From Oceanobacillus luteolus (GTDB lineage Bacteria > Bacillota > Bacilli > Bacillales > Amphibacillaceae), in the NCBI RefSeq assembly GCF_023715655.1, contig NZ_JAMBON010000036.1, positions 1 to 34,022 on the forward strand: 34,022 nucleotides of DNA, in the 5' to 3' direction. A program made the position numbers and the translations under genes. Below the pieces are notes generated by a model. The model saw only the letters and a list, made by a program, of their open reading frames with translations. It was not told where the DNA came from and did not search any database. Below are positions 16,135-24,840 of the stretch, piece by piece; the first letter of the stretch is position 1; the number at the start of each line of letters is the position of its first letter.

Positions 16135-16554
16135 ATGATGAAAATAGACTTGTCACAGTATACACTTTATACAGCTTGGCTAGTGTCTATCGTAGCTACA
16201 CTCGGCAGTCTTTACTTTAGTGAAATTCGAGGCTTTATTCCATGCGAACTTTGTTGGTATCAGCGGATATTGATGTACCCTTTGGCGGTGATTCTCGGAA
16301 TAGCAACATTCCAAAATGACCGTTCGGTTAAGAAATATATATTGCCACTGGCAGTGATTGGCTGGTCCATTTCGCTCTTTCATTATTTACAGCAGAAAGT
16401 TCCGGGTTTTGCAGCAATAAAGCCATGCGCTAGTGGTGTGCCATGCAGTGCTGAATACATTAATTGGCTAGGATTTATTACGATTCCGTTCTTAGCATTA
16501 ATCGCATTCACCTTAATTGTAGTGTTCATGCTATTAACTCGAAAAGCGCGATGA
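16135..16554 (+). CDS. bdbC: BdbC, quinone-linked disulfide oxidoreductase (DsbB-like)
   Basis: The 139-aa protein with four membrane spans reoxidises BdbD and passes electrons to quinone. Both essential cysteine pairs are present: C37-E-L-C40 in the first outer loop and C98/C104 in KPCASGVPCS in the second. Length is typical of the family. GAGGAAAA precedes the tandem ATGs at 16135 and 16138; either may be used. It is translationally coupled to bdbD. Confidence 0.92.
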   Translation: MMKIDLSQYTLYTAWLVSIVATLGSLYFSEIRGFIPCELCWYQRILMYPLAVILGIATFQNDRSVKKYILPLAVIGWSISLFHYLQQKVPGFAAIKPCASGVPCSAEYINWLGFITIPFLALIAFTLIVVFMLLTRKAR

Positions 16555-16616
16555 AATTCGTTTATCCTTAACTAAACTGTAAGTGTCACATAGAGTAAAC
16601 TGGGAGGGGGAAGTCT

Positions 16617-17063
16617 ATGAAAGAGTGGCAAGGTTCCGCTGGTATTTGTCTTAATGAGATGGGAGAACTATTAATGGTGCTACAAGGGACTCCCGAAGAG
16701 GAAAAAACTTGGTCTGTCCCATCCGGAGGTAAGGAAAAAGACGAAACGTACGAAGAATGTTGCATGAGGGAAATTGCGGAAGAGACAGGATATGAAACAG
16801 AAATCATTGAAAAGATTAAGGTGAAAAAAGAAAAATATCCTGAGTTTGATATTTCCGTTGAAGTCCATTATTTTTTGGTTAACATTATTGGCGGAAGAAG
16901 AATAATCCAAGATCCGGACCATCTGATTCACGACATTGCTTGGAAGAGCGTACATCAGCTAGAGACGTTGAAATTATCCTTTCCTGAAGATAAAGACTTT
17001 TTGAGAGATTACATCAAGAGACATTCGACTTTAAGGGGAAAGCAAAGTAGAGAACAGGCATAA
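16617..17063 (+). CDS. Nudix hydrolase
   Basis: The product (148 aa) carries a complete Nudix box (G-x5-E-x7-REUxEExGU) from the glycines of PSGGKEKDE to REIAEETGY (about residues 38-60), with both catalytic glutamates. Such enzymes hydrolyse nucleoside diphosphates linked to another moiety. The substrate cannot be deduced, and there is no extra domain. GGGAGGGGG precedes the ATG. It converges with the serine hydrolase gene, and the two stops share a hairpin. Confidence 0.85.
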   Translation: MKEWQGSAGICLNEMGELLMVLQGTPEEEKTWSVPSGGKEKDETYEECCMREIAEETGYETEIIEKIKVKKEKYPEFDISVEVHYFLVNIIGGRRIIQDPDHLIHDIAWKSVHQLETLKLSFPEDKDFLRDYIKRHSTLRGKQSREQA

Positions 17064-17075
17064 ATGGCCTGTTCT
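17051..17075. terminator. Hairpin at the convergent gene ends
   Basis: AGAACAGGC pairs with GCCTGTTCT across a 7-base loop that includes the Nudix stop codon. A T-run is poor on both sides, so terminator function is only likely. Confidence 0.5.
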
Positions 17076-18145
17076 CATTTCCATGAAGGAAAAAGCTGTT
17101 CCCTCACGAATGCGCGAATCGAATGGATACTGGAATTATCCCTGCTCGGATGCACTCGGTTGGTCAGAAGGATCATATACATGTTTTGCTTTATATCCAT
17201 CCAGATTGTTGTGCCTGTAAATCCATAGTGGCCAACAATAATACTTTCTTCACATTCGTGATAGATTTGCCATGCCAAACCTCTAGCTTCGTTCAATCCT
17301 CTTGTATAATTGAAAAATGAGCTGGCAATCAAATCTTTGGGAATAATGGATTTTTCATCATGTTTTAAGGCATCTAAGATCATGCTGCACATTTTACCAA
17401 GATCTTTTGCTGTAGAGAAAGTCCCGGCATGACCTGCAATTCCTCCCAGTAGTTCTGCATTTTCATCATGGACAATTCCCCGCTTAACCATTTTTCGATC
17501 AGGAAGATATTCTGTTGCAACGACACGGTCAATTAAACTGCTGTCAGGATTAAAAGTGGTATCCATCATTCCTAGAGGCTTCCATATTTCTTTTTTGAGA
17601 AATGCATCAAGACTCATTCCAGCAGCCTTTTCAATCATGTCCCCCAACAATACAAAGCCACGGTTACAATATTTCACTTGTTCGTTTGGAGGATAAGTTA
17701 AGCCATCAGCCAATATTCCTTTTAAGATGGTTTCTTTATCTTGACCGTATTGTATCAGATAGGTCCGTTCAGAGAGACCTGAAGTGTGGGTCAATAACTG
17801 TAAAAGGTTGGTATCTTGAAGTGTTGCATTAATATGGTAATCGTAGAAGTGGGGTATTCGATGTTGGAGTGTAATTAATTTCTGATCTAATAAAAGCATG
17901 GTTGCCGGCCAAGCAGCGATTATTTTAGTTAGAGAAGCAAGGTCAAAAATTGAATCTTTCTTCATCGGAACTTGAACAGGGGTAATTTGGGCATAGCCGT
18001 ACTCTTTATGAAAAAGCACGTTTTTATCCTTTGCAACTAAGATGACAGCTCCAGGGATTTTCTTTGATTCTATGGTCTCTTTCAGGAAGGAATCAATGCT
18101 TTTCATGGTTTCATCCATGTTCATTTCAGACTCATTGCTAACCAA
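17075..18145 (-). CDS. Beta-lactamase-family serine hydrolase
   Basis: The product (356 aa) has the class C beta-lactamase/PBP-like fold (Pfam Beta-lactamase type). The catalytic S71-L-T-K74 is in FDLASLTKI, the second motif is Y-C-N in VKYCNRGFVLLG (about 160), and an H-x-G motif in GHYGFTGTT (about 318) takes the place of KTG. Such proteins act as esterases, D-amino-acid peptidases or wall-modifying enzymes. There is no signal peptide, so it is probably cytoplasmic. The TTG start at 18145 is supported by AGGAGG 7 bases upstream. It follows the YuxK-like gene by 17 bases, probably in one transcript. Confidence 0.85.
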   Translation of the reverse strand: MVSNESEMNMDETMKSIDSFLKETIESKKIPGAVILVAKDKNVLFHKEYGYAQITPVQVPMKKDSIFDLASLTKIIAAWPATMLLLDQKLITLQHRIPHFYDYHINATLQDTNLLQLLTHTSGLSERTYLIQYGQDKETILKGILADGLTYPPNEQVKYCNRGFVLLGDMIEKAAGMSLDAFLKKEIWKPLGMMDTTFNPDSSLIDRVVATEYLPDRKMVKRGIVHDENAELLGGIAGHAGTFSTAKDLGKMCSMILDALKHDEKSIIPKDLIASSFFNYTRGLNEARGLAWQIYHECEESIIVGHYGFTGTTIWMDIKQNMYMILLTNRVHPSRDNSSIHSIRAFVREQLFPSWK

Positions 18146-18162
18146 TGTTAGTCCTCCTAGTA

Positions 18163-18558
18163 CTATAAAAATCGTTTTCTTATTTCAGGAGATGGTATGG
18201 CACAGTTGTCTTTTCTCCCAAACCATTTGTATCGATTTTTAGCGAATTTGTCATAGAAAAAGTCCCGAATTGGACGAGGCAGAATAATGAAGATATAACA
18301 TAGTTTCCATAAACCCTTTAACTGTTTAGCAATCTGTAAGGTGGCAGTCGATTTCTGATAAGCTCTTTCTCCTGAGATAAGTACAATGCTATCGTTATCT
18401 TCAGGAATAAGGTGTGATGCTAAAAGTTCTTTGCCTGTTTCACTTTGTAGAGAAGCAAAATTAAAAACAGCTTGAGGATCCCGCTTTATAATGAATTGCA
18501 CACTACGATCGCAAAAATTGCATTCTCCATCAAATAGGATAATCTGTTTGATTGGCAT
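18163..18558 (-). CDS. DCC-family (DUF393, YuxK-like) thiol-disulfide protein
   Basis: The 131-aa product shows the family signature IILFDGECNFCDRSVQFI with C13-x-x-C16 next to the DGxC motif. The conserved middle FASLQSETGKELL and the PRPIRDFFYDKFAKNRYKWF segment near the end follow. DCC proteins are thioredoxin-like and of unproven function. The start at 18558 has AAAGGTGG 7 bases upstream and fits the family length; a longer frame from 18591 lacks such a site. It leads a two-gene operon with the serine hydrolase. Confidence 0.85.
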   Translation of the reverse strand: MPIKQIILFDGECNFCDRSVQFIIKRDPQAVFNFASLQSETGKELLASHLIPEDNDSIVLISGERAYQKSTATLQIAKQLKGLWKLCYIFIILPRPIRDFFYDKFAKNRYKWFGRKDNCAIPSPEIRKRFL

Positions 18559-18695
18559 CGAACATCCACCTTTATGATTTGTTATTTCCATTATATGTTT
18601 TTTACATTATTTCTACAATGGGTTATTCACCATATTATCACTTGTAAAAGCTGTACTACTCATTTATTATTGTATATATATAACACTTCTTTTGT

Positions 18696-18723
18696 TTGAC
18701 CGGCAAATTAATTGCGATATAAT
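18696..18723 (+). promoter_or_regulatory. Promoter of gnd
   Basis: TTGACC (18696-18701), a 16-base spacer and a perfect TATAAT (18718-18723) lie about 106 bases before the gnd start, leaving a leader of about 100 bases. No obvious riboswitch fold was seen in the leader. Confidence 0.65.
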
Positions 18724-18829
18724 AAGGTGAAACAAAAGCTATGTTGAATACATGGCAATTTAATGGAAACGCTGTTAATAAAGAACTTTTATAATATAAA
18801 AAACCTATGTATGAGAGGAATGGAATGAT

Positions 18830-20236
18830 ATGGCACAACAAATTGGTGTAATCGGCTTAGCGGTAATGGGTAAAAACTTGGCTTTAAATATTGAAAGCAG
18901 AGGGTATTCTGTATCGGTGTTCAACCGAACATTTGCAAAAACCGAGGAATTCTTGGCAAATGAAGCAAAAGGCAAGAATTTCGTTGGAGCGGAGACAATT
19001 GAAGAATTTGTTAACTCCCTTGAAAAGCCGCGTAAAATCATGTTGATGGTGAAAGCAGGCCCGGCTACCGATGCAACAATTGAGTCGTTGCAACCTTATC
19101 TAGAAGAAGGCGATATCCTGATTGATGGCGGGAATACGCTTTATGAAGATACAATGCGCCGTAATAAAATGCTTGACGAAACAGGTATCCACTTTATCGG
19201 TACGGGAGTATCAGGTGGGGAAGAAGGTGCTTTAAATGGACCATCCCTTATGCCTGGCGGACAAAAGGAAGCATATGAACTTGTTGCTCCTATCTTTGAA
19301 GCAATCTCCGCAAAAGTAGATGGAGATCCATGTGTTACTTACATTGGACCAAATGGTGCGGGACATTTTGTGAAAATGGTACATAACGGAATTGAGTACG
19401 GTGATATGCAACTCATTGGTGAGTCATACTTCATCTTGAAATATGTTCTTGGTATGGAAGCGGAAGAGCTTAGTGAAGTATTTACAGAGTGGAATAAAGG
19501 CGAATTGGATAGTTATCTGATTGAAATTACTGCAGATATTTTCACGAAGAAAGATGAAGAAACTGGTCAGCCATTAGTGGAAGTCATTATGGACAAGGCT
19601 GGTCAGAAAGGTACTGGTAAATGGACTAGTAAAAATGCACTTGATTTAGGGGTTCCACTTCCATTGATTACGGAGTCAGTATTTGCACGATTCATTTCAT
19701 CTTTGAAGGACGAGCGTGTAGCGGCAAGTAAAGTATTATCTGGTCCATCAGCAACGAAATACGAAGGTGACCGTACAGAGTTGATTGAAAAAGTCCGTAA
19801 AGCTCTTTACATGAGTAAAATCGTATCCTATGCTCAAGGATTTGCCCAAATGCGTGCAGCATCTGAGGAGAATGATTGGAATCTTGAGTTTGGTGACATT
19901 GCGATGATTTGGCGTGGAGGATGTATCATCCGTGCAAACTTCTTGCAAAAAATCAAAGAAGCGTACGACCGTGAGCCGAACTTAGCTAACTTGATGCTAG
20001 ATCCTTACTTTAAAGAAATTGTAGAAGGTTATCAAGAAGCATTACGTGAAGTAGTTGCTTTGGCTATCCAACACGGAATTGCTGTGCCGACATTCTCAAG
20101 TGCAATTGCATACTATGACAGCTATCGTGCTGCTGATCTGCCAGCAAATCTTATCCAAGCACAGCGTGATTACTTTGGTGCACATACGTACGAACGAAAA
20201 GATAAAGAAGGTACATTCCATACAAACTGGTTTTAA
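18830..20236 (+). CDS. gnd: 6-phosphogluconate dehydrogenase (decarboxylating)
   Basis: The 468-aa enzyme oxidises and decarboxylates 6-phosphogluconate to ribulose-5-phosphate in the oxidative pentose phosphate pathway. The N-terminal Rossmann motif is [21 protein letters not shown]. Substrate-site blocks are [12 protein letters not shown] and [16 protein letters not shown], which contains the catalytic lysine. The C-terminal tail is [19 protein letters not shown]. Length and wording match the Bacillus GndA/GntZ type. It has its own promoter and strong terminator. Because the neighbouring cluster ends in gluconokinase, whose product is this enzyme's substrate, the location is probably functional: it would drain gluconate carbon into pentose phosphate metabolism. 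Confidence 0.97.
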   Translation: MAQQIGVIGLAVMGKNLALNIESRGYSVSVFNRTFAKTEEFLANEAKGKNFVGAETIEEFVNSLEKPRKIMLMVKAGPATDATIESLQPYLEEGDILIDGGNTLYEDTMRRNKMLDETGIHFIGTGVSGGEEGALNGPSLMPGGQKEAYELVAPIFEAISAKVDGDPCVTYIGPNGAGHFVKMVHNGIEYGDMQLIGESYFILKYVLGMEAEELSEVFTEWNKGELDSYLIEITADIFTKKDEETGQPLVEVIMDKAGQKGTGKWTSKNALDLGVPLPLITESVFARFISSLKDERVAASKVLSGPSATKYEGDRTELIEKVRKALYMSKIVSYAQGFAQMRAASEENDWNLEFGDIAMIWRGGCIIRANFLQKIKEAYDREPNLANLMLDPYFKEIVEGYQEALREVVALAIQHGIAVPTFSSAIAYYDSYRAADLPANLIQAQRDYFGAHTYERKDKEGTFHTNWF

Positions 20237-20238
20237 TT

Positions 20239-20278
20239 AAAAAGTGAGTCAATCATACGTTGATTGGCTCACTTTTTT
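20239..20278 (+). terminator. Terminator of gnd
   Basis: AAAAAGTGAGTCAATCA pairs with TGATTGGCTCACTTTTTT apart from one mismatch, with a short loop and a run of six T. Confidence 0.9.
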
Positions 20279-20285
20279 GTGAAAG

Positions 20286-20321
20286 TAAAAAGCATGAATC
20301 GGTGTTTGCTGATTCATGCTT
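20286..20321 (-). terminator. Terminator of the first ROK gene
   Basis: On the minus strand AAGCATGAATC pairs with GATTCATGCTT, followed by TTTTTAC. It lies 48 bases after the stop of the gene ending at 20369. Confidence 0.75.
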
Positions 20322-20368
20322 GATTTTAATGAAAATGCTTGAAATCCCTGATTCTCTTCAATTAACAT

Positions 20369-21541
20369 TTACGCTATAACTTTTTCTTTTGGAAATATTA
20401 CTTCATCGACTTCAAAGAAGTTTTGAATGGCGAGTGCGCATGCACCTAGTACACTTGCATCTTTTCCTAAATCGGACAGGACAATTTGTTGATAAACACT
20501 TACTGAAGAGCGTAGATTTTCTTCAATTTCCTGAATTGCGTTTGGATATAGCTTTAACAATTCACTATTTATAATCAACATCTCCGGGTTATATGAATTG
20601 ATCATATTATTTAGTCCGATTGAAACATATAGAATAAAAGTTTTCATTATGTCAATGGTGGTGGAATCATTTGCTTCGATTAATTGTCTAATATCTTCAT
20701 AGCTTAAATTCGGACGGTCCAGTCTTTCCATTAACTGAGAAAAGGCGACAGGTTCCGCGGCGTAAAGTTCCCAACATCCTTGGTTTCCACACTTACACTC
20801 GCCTCCGTAAGGGGAGATAATCATATGTCCAATTTCCCCAGCATACCCATCACGTCCTTTAATGAGTTTTCCATCATTTATAATTCCTGCACCAATACCT
20901 GAGCTGAGCACGATTCCTAATATATTATCGCTTTCTGGAAATTGGTAAACCCTTTCGGCGTATACAGATAGGTTAGCGGTATTTTCGATTGAAATATTCA
21001 TATCGATAACACGTTCAAGATCCGCTTTTAAATCCTTATTCGTCCATTCCAGTCTCGGAATAAATTGAATCCATTCGTCATTATTTACAGTACCATGAAC
21101 ACCGATGATTGTTTGAACAAGCCCAAAATGACATGCGGAATATTTTTGTTTGTACTTTTGAATGTGTTCACTGAGGATTTCAACGATTTCCTCATAAACC
21201 TCAGTATCTATTATTTCTATTTCTGTTTCGATTAGATTTCCTTGTAGGTCAGATATACGATATTTAATTTCCTTATAATCAAGATCGATGCCTAAAACAT
21301 AGCCGGCACTACCATTAATCGATAGCATGATTGGTCTTCTTCCAACAGTATGGTGTTCCATCTGTGTTTCGGTTATTAGCTTTTCATCGATCAATTCAGC
21401 AACTTGGGCTGAAATGGTAGCTTTGTTTAAACCGGTAATTTTAGAGATTTCCGCTCTTGAAATCAGTCCATGTTGAATAATCTTTTGTAAAATAAGTCCT
21501 CTATTTAGTTTTTTTATGTATGCACTATCCCCTGTAACCAT
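20369..21541 (-). CDS. XylR-like ROK-family transcriptional repressor (copy 1)
   Basis: The product (390 aa) has an N-terminal winged helix (about 10-65, ISRAEISKITGLNKATISAQ) and a ROK sugar-sensing domain with the zinc-binding CKCGNQGCWELYAAE motif and phosphate-loop-like GIVLSSGIGAGIIN. Non-enzymatic ROK proteins of this layout (XylR, NagC) repress sugar operons until a sugar or sugar acid binds. ATG at 21541 has GGGGG 7 bases upstream; a longer frame to 21613 would run through the operator. A TTTGTTTAGCGAACAAA palindrome lies in its own leader and recurs before uxaC, suggesting autoregulation and control of the hexuronate genes. It is a close paralogue of the next gene. Confidence 0.88.
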   Translation of the reverse strand: MVTGDSAYIKKLNRGLILQKIIQHGLISRAEISKITGLNKATISAQVAELIDEKLITETQMEHHTVGRRPIMLSINGSAGYVLGIDLDYKEIKYRISDLQGNLIETEIEIIDTEVYEEIVEILSEHIQKYKQKYSACHFGLVQTIIGVHGTVNNDEWIQFIPRLEWTNKDLKADLERVIDMNISIENTANLSVYAERVYQFPESDNILGIVLSSGIGAGIINDGKLIKGRDGYAGEIGHMIISPYGGECKCGNQGCWELYAAEPVAFSQLMERLDRPNLSYEDIRQLIEANDSTTIDIMKTFILYVSIGLNNMINSYNPEMLIINSELLKLYPNAIQEIEENLRSSVSVYQQIVLSDLGKDASVLGACALAIQNFFEVDEVIFPKEKVIA

Positions 21542-21581
21542 GTTGTATCCCCCTTTTATGTATGACAATATTCTATCTCCC

Positions 21582-21606
21582 ATTATTTGTTTAGCGAACA
21601 AATAAT
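21582..21606. promoter_or_regulatory. ROK/XylR-type operator upstream of copy 1
   Basis: Ten-base perfect arms ATTATTTGTT and AACAAATAAT enclose TAGCG. The core TTTGTTTAGCGAACAAA matches the uxaC site (TTTGTTTGGCAAACAAA) at 15 of 17 positions and resembles the Bacillus xylose operator. It lies downstream of the promoter at 21623-21651. Confidence 0.72.
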
Positions 21607-21622
21607 ACAACATGCCATTTTA

Positions 21623-21651
21623 AATTTATCACTATGATAACAGGTTGTAAA
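21623..21651 (-). promoter_or_regulatory. Promoter of ROK copy 1
   Basis: On the minus strand TTTACA (21651-21646), a 17-base spacer and TAAATT (21628-21623). A cre-like site covers the -35 and the ROK operator follows the expected start point. Confidence 0.5.
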
Positions 21652-21659
21652 GGCTTTCA
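21646..21659 (-). promoter_or_regulatory. cre-like catabolite control site
   Basis: The minus strand reads TGAAAGCCTTTACA, 13 of 14 positions of the CcpA consensus TGWAANCGNTNWCA (C instead of G in the central CG). It overlaps the -35 box of ROK copy 1. Confidence 0.45.
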
Positions 21660-21828
21660 AACTGTAACGTTATTTACTAATACCATTATAGCAAATAATG
21701 AACTATGTAATGTGGAATCAAGTGAAATAATAGTGGAACATTAGATTAGTTTATTATTATATTCCAAACAAAGTAATTCAGAAAATATGGTGCAAAGGGC
21801 ATCTCCTTGTTTGAACCTACTATTATAT

Positions 21829-22983
21829 TTATTGAAATATAACCTCTGATACATCAAGGAAGTTTTGAATAGCTAGCGAACATGCTCCTAATACACTCGC
21901 ATCTTTGCCTAGATTAGATAAGACGATTTTTTGATAAATACTAACAGATGAACGGAGGCTTTGTTCTATTTCTTTAATTGCATTCGGGTAAAGCTTTAAT
22001 AATTCGCTGTTAATAATTAATTTTTCAGGATTATAGGAATTAATCATATTATTTAATCCAATCGATACATAATGAATAAAGTTTTTCATGATTTGTTTTG
22101 TTGTAAGGTCGTTCGCCGCAAGTAATTTCTTTATATCAGCATAGTTTAGATATTGTCGATCAAGCTTCTTCATTAACATATGGTACACCGCAGGTTCTGC
22201 AGCATAAAGTTCCCAGCAACCGTGGTTACCACAACTGCATTTATTCCCATAAGGGGAAATGATCATATGACCAATTTCTCCAGCATAACCATCATGGCCT
22301 TTGGTTAGGCTCCCATCACTAATGATTCCCGCACCTATCCCGGAACTGAGTACGATTCCTAATAGGTTATCACTCTCTGGATATTGATAAACTCTTTCAG
22401 CATATACGGAGAGATTGGCAGTGTTTTCGATAGAAACAGTTATGTCAATTGCACGCTCAATATCTGCTTTCAGATTCTTATCGGTCCATTGTAATCGAGG
22501 GATAAATTGAATCTGTTCATTATTATTTACGGTACCGTGAACGCCGATAATTGTCTGCACAAGTCCGTAAGTACAATCGGCATAATCATCTTTATATTGC
22601 TTGATTTCTGCTATAAGGATATCGACAACTTCTTCATACCGCTCTGTGTCCAATTCAGCGGTTTTCGTCTCTATTAAATTGCCTTGCAGACTGGAAATGC
22701 GATAAATAATTTCTTTATAGTCAAGGTCGATTCCAAGTACATAACCGGCTCTGCCATTAACTGAAAGCATAATAGGCCTTCTGCCTACTGAATGATGCTC
22801 CAGTTGGGTTTCCTTAACGAGATTTTCATTGAGCAAATCAGAAACTTGTACGGATACAGTCGCTTTATTCAGACCTGTTATTTTAGCAAGTTCCGCTCGA
22901 GAAACAAATCCGCGCTCAATAATCTTTTGTAAAATAATCCTTCTGTTTAATTTCTTTATGTATGCGCCATCCCCTGTAACCAT
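21829..22983 (-). CDS. XylR-like ROK-family transcriptional repressor (copy 2)
   Basis: The 384-aa paralogue of the preceding gene shares long identical blocks from the start (MVTGDGAYIKKLNR) through the HTH (SRAELAKITGLNKATVS), the ROK core (GIVLSSGIGAGII) and the zinc motif CSCGNHGCWELYAAEP. Differences concentrate in the middle linker and the C-terminal helices. GGGGGAGG precedes the ATG. The gene diverges from uxaC, the classic position of a local repressor. The two copies have the same orientation, pointing to a tandem duplication. Whether they share ligand and operator is not visible. Confidence 0.88.
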   Translation of the reverse strand: MVTGDGAYIKKLNRRIILQKIIERGFVSRAELAKITGLNKATVSVQVSDLLNENLVKETQLEHHSVGRRPIMLSVNGRAGYVLGIDLDYKEIIYRISSLQGNLIETKTAELDTERYEEVVDILIAEIKQYKDDYADCTYGLVQTIIGVHGTVNNNEQIQFIPRLQWTDKNLKADIERAIDITVSIENTANLSVYAERVYQYPESDNLLGIVLSSGIGAGIISDGSLTKGHDGYAGEIGHMIISPYGNKCSCGNHGCWELYAAEPAVYHMLMKKLDRQYLNYADIKKLLAANDLTTKQIMKNFIHYVSIGLNNMINSYNPEKLIINSELLKLYPNAIKEIEQSLRSSVSIYQKIVLSNLGKDASVLGACSLAIQNFLDVSEVIFQ

Positions 22984-23018
22984 GTTGTTCCTCCCCCATT
23001 TAATAAAAATGCCCCTTT

Positions 23019-23034
23019 TATTGATCGCTCAATA
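23019..23034. promoter_or_regulatory. Short palindrome upstream of ROK copy 2
   Basis: TATTGA-TCGC-TCAATA is a perfect 6-base inverted repeat 36 bases upstream of the copy-2 start. It differs from the TTTGTTT operator, so it may bind another regulator or be a chance palindrome. Confidence 0.3.
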
Positions 23035-23056
23035 CAAAAGAATAAGCACAATAATT

Positions 23057-23070
23057 TGCAAAGGCTTTCA
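23057..23070 (-). promoter_or_regulatory. cre-like site upstream of ROK copy 2
   Basis: TGCAAAGGCTTTCA on the plus strand matches 12 of 14 cre positions and almost repeats the site before ROK copy 1 (TGTAAAGGCTTTCA). This suggests the promoter regions were duplicated together with the genes. Confidence 0.35.
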
Positions 23071-23095
23071 TTTCGTTTAAAAGTTGCAAATCAAC

Positions 23096-23124
23096 TTGAA
23101 AAGTAAAGCGTTTACATGTACTAT
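23096..23124 (+). promoter_or_regulatory. Promoter of uxaC with embedded cre-like site
   Basis: TTGAAA (23096-23101), a 17-base spacer and TACTAT (23119-23124) form the promoter. The spacer contains GTAAAGCGTTTACA (23103-23116), 12 of 14 positions of the cre consensus and nearly palindromic, placed where CcpA would block transcription. Confidence 0.6.
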
Positions 23125-23142
23125 GAATATAGAACATTTTTG

Positions 23143-23159
23143 TTTGTTTGGCAAACAAA
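23143..23159. promoter_or_regulatory. ROK/XylR-type operator of uxaC
   Basis: TTTGTTTGGCAAACAAA is a perfect 17-base palindrome about a central G, 18 bases after the -10 box and before the ribosome binding site. Position and sequence resemble the Bacillus xylose operator. Confidence 0.78.
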
Positions 23160-23206
23160 TAAGACGTTTTGAAAAATAAATGGCTATAAGGAAAGGCAGG
23201 AGAACA

Positions 23207-24619
23207 ATGAAAACGTTTATAACCGATGATTTTTTATTGTACAATGATACCGCCCGTAAGTTATACCACGATACTGCTAAGGATTTGCCTATTATTGATT
23301 ATCATAACCATTTAAACCAACATGAAATACTTGCAGATAAAAATTATGAAAACTTAGCTGAAATTTGGTTGGGTGGAGATCATTATAAATGGAGAGCAAT
23401 GCGTGCGAATGCAATTTCCGAAGATTACATAACTGGTGATAAGCCCGCTTATGAAAAGTTTCTTGCTTGGGCAAAAACAGTACCTAATACACTAGGTAAT
23501 CCGCTATATCATTGGACACATTTGGAACTGCTCCGCTATTTTGATATTGATGAATTACTAAATGAAAAGTCAGCTCCAGCCATTTGGGAAGCGGCTAATG
23601 CAAAACTATCGACTCCGCAAATGTCTGCAAGAAACCTACTGAAAAACAAAAAAGTGGAATTTGTTGGAACAACGGATGACCCAACAGATGATCTAAAGGC
23701 GCATCAGGCACTCGCAAAAACGGATTATTCTGTAACAGTCTCTCCTTCCTTCCGCCCGGATAAAGGGTTAGCGATTGAAAATGAAGACTTCCTTCCATGG
23801 GTGGAAAAGTTGGAATCTGTAACAAATCAATCCATTGAAAACTATGATGCATTTCTCGATGCTCTATCCAGTCGTGTCGATTACTTTGATAAGCATGGCT
23901 GCCGTAGTTCTGATCATGGAATTAATGTGATATTTTATGAGAATGCAACGAAAGATGAAGTAGCCGGAATCTTTACGAAACGATTGAAGGGTGAATCCTT
24001 AACAGCTGCTGAAGTTGAACAATACAAAACGTATACCTTAGTATTCCTTGGAGAATTATATGCTGATAAAGGCTGGGCAATGCAGCTGCATATTAATCCA
24101 CTGAGAAATAACAGCACACGTATGTTTAAGTTGTTAGGACCAGATACTGGCTTTGACTCCATTGGAGATCACTTGCTGGCAGATAAGCTTTCAAACTTAC
24201 TTGATGCGATGGACGTTAAGGACAAACTTCCTAAAACGGTTCTATATAGTTTAAACTCTCGTGACAATAATATACTGGCTGCCATGGCTGGAAACTTCCA
24301 AAGTGATGAGGTCCCTGGAAAGGTTCAATTTGGAACTGCATGGTGGTTTAATGACACCATCGATGGAATGGAAGATCAAATGAAAACATTAGCGAATATT
24401 GGACTTATTAGTAACTTTATCGGAATGCTTACTGATTCTAGAAGCTTTCTTTCTTTCCCAAGACACGAATACTTCCGAAGAATTTTATGTAATATCTTAG
24501 GGGCTTGGGTAGAGGAAGGCAAGGCGCCGAATGATTTAGAACTATTGAGTACATACGTGCGCAATATCTGCTATGAAAATGCAAAGCGCTATTTCAACTT
24601 CGAACCTAAAAGCAACTAA
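23207..24619 (+). CDS. uxaC: Glucuronate (uronate) isomerase
   Basis: The product (470 aa) converts D-glucuronate to D-fructuronate, and D-galacturonate to D-tagaturonate, the first intracellular step of hexuronate use. It shows the amidohydrolase-like metal motif LPIIDYHNHLNQHEI (H33, H35). Family blocks GTTDDPTD, FRPDKGLAIEN, GWAMQLHINPLRNNSTRMF and DSRSFLSFPRHEYFRRILC are all in the expected order, and full length is typical. ATG at 23207 follows GGCAGGAG closely. It has its own promoter, operator and terminator, so it is transcribed separately from the genes at 24987-28853 although they likely serve the same pathway. Confidence 0.97.
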   Translation: MKTFITDDFLLYNDTARKLYHDTAKDLPIIDYHNHLNQHEILADKNYENLAEIWLGGDHYKWRAMRANAISEDYITGDKPAYEKFLAWAKTVPNTLGNPLYHWTHLELLRYFDIDELLNEKSAPAIWEAANAKLSTPQMSARNLLKNKKVEFVGTTDDPTDDLKAHQALAKTDYSVTVSPSFRPDKGLAIENEDFLPWVEKLESVTNQSIENYDAFLDALSSRVDYFDKHGCRSSDHGINVIFYENATKDEVAGIFTKRLKGESLTAAEVEQYKTYTLVFLGELYADKGWAMQLHINPLRNNSTRMFKLLGPDTGFDSIGDHLLADKLSNLLDAMDVKDKLPKTVLYSLNSRDNNILAAMAGNFQSDEVPGKVQFGTAWWFNDTIDGMEDQMKTLANIGLISNFIGMLTDSRSFLSFPRHEYFRRILCNILGAWVEEGKAPNDLELLSTYVRNICYENAKRYFNFEPKSN

Positions 24620-24682
24620 AATTGGTCAAGAAGTTGCGTTTATTTCAATACGTAAACAAAGTGAATAGTTTTTTACTATCTG

Positions 24683-24726
24683 AACAAGGACCAATGCATC
24701 GTTTGAATATGCGTTAGTCCTTGTTT
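24683..24726 (+). terminator. Terminator of uxaC
   Basis: AACAAGGAC pairs with GTCCTTGTT. Further pairing of AATGCAT with ATGCGTT occurs inside, and TTTT follows. Confidence 0.75.
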
Positions 24727-24797
24727 TGAACTCGAATGCAGCATCTAAGTCCTATACTTTACGTCTTTTGTTTGTTGCGATAAATGCCAATTTTTAA

Positions 24798-24826
24798 TTG
24801 ACGATATATGTATAAAGTGTTAAGGT
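24798..24826 (+). promoter_or_regulatory. Candidate promoter for the LarA-like gene
   Basis: TTGACG (24798-24803), 17 bases and TAAGGT (24821-24826). The -10 is weak. The degenerate operator follows at almost the same distance as in uxaC. Confidence 0.35.
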
Positions 24827-24840
24827 ATATTTGTAATTAA

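Noticed and set aside
18724-18829. Riboswitch in the gnd leader
   Set aside because: About 100 bases of leader are present, but no recognisable conserved fold or terminator/antiterminator pair was found.
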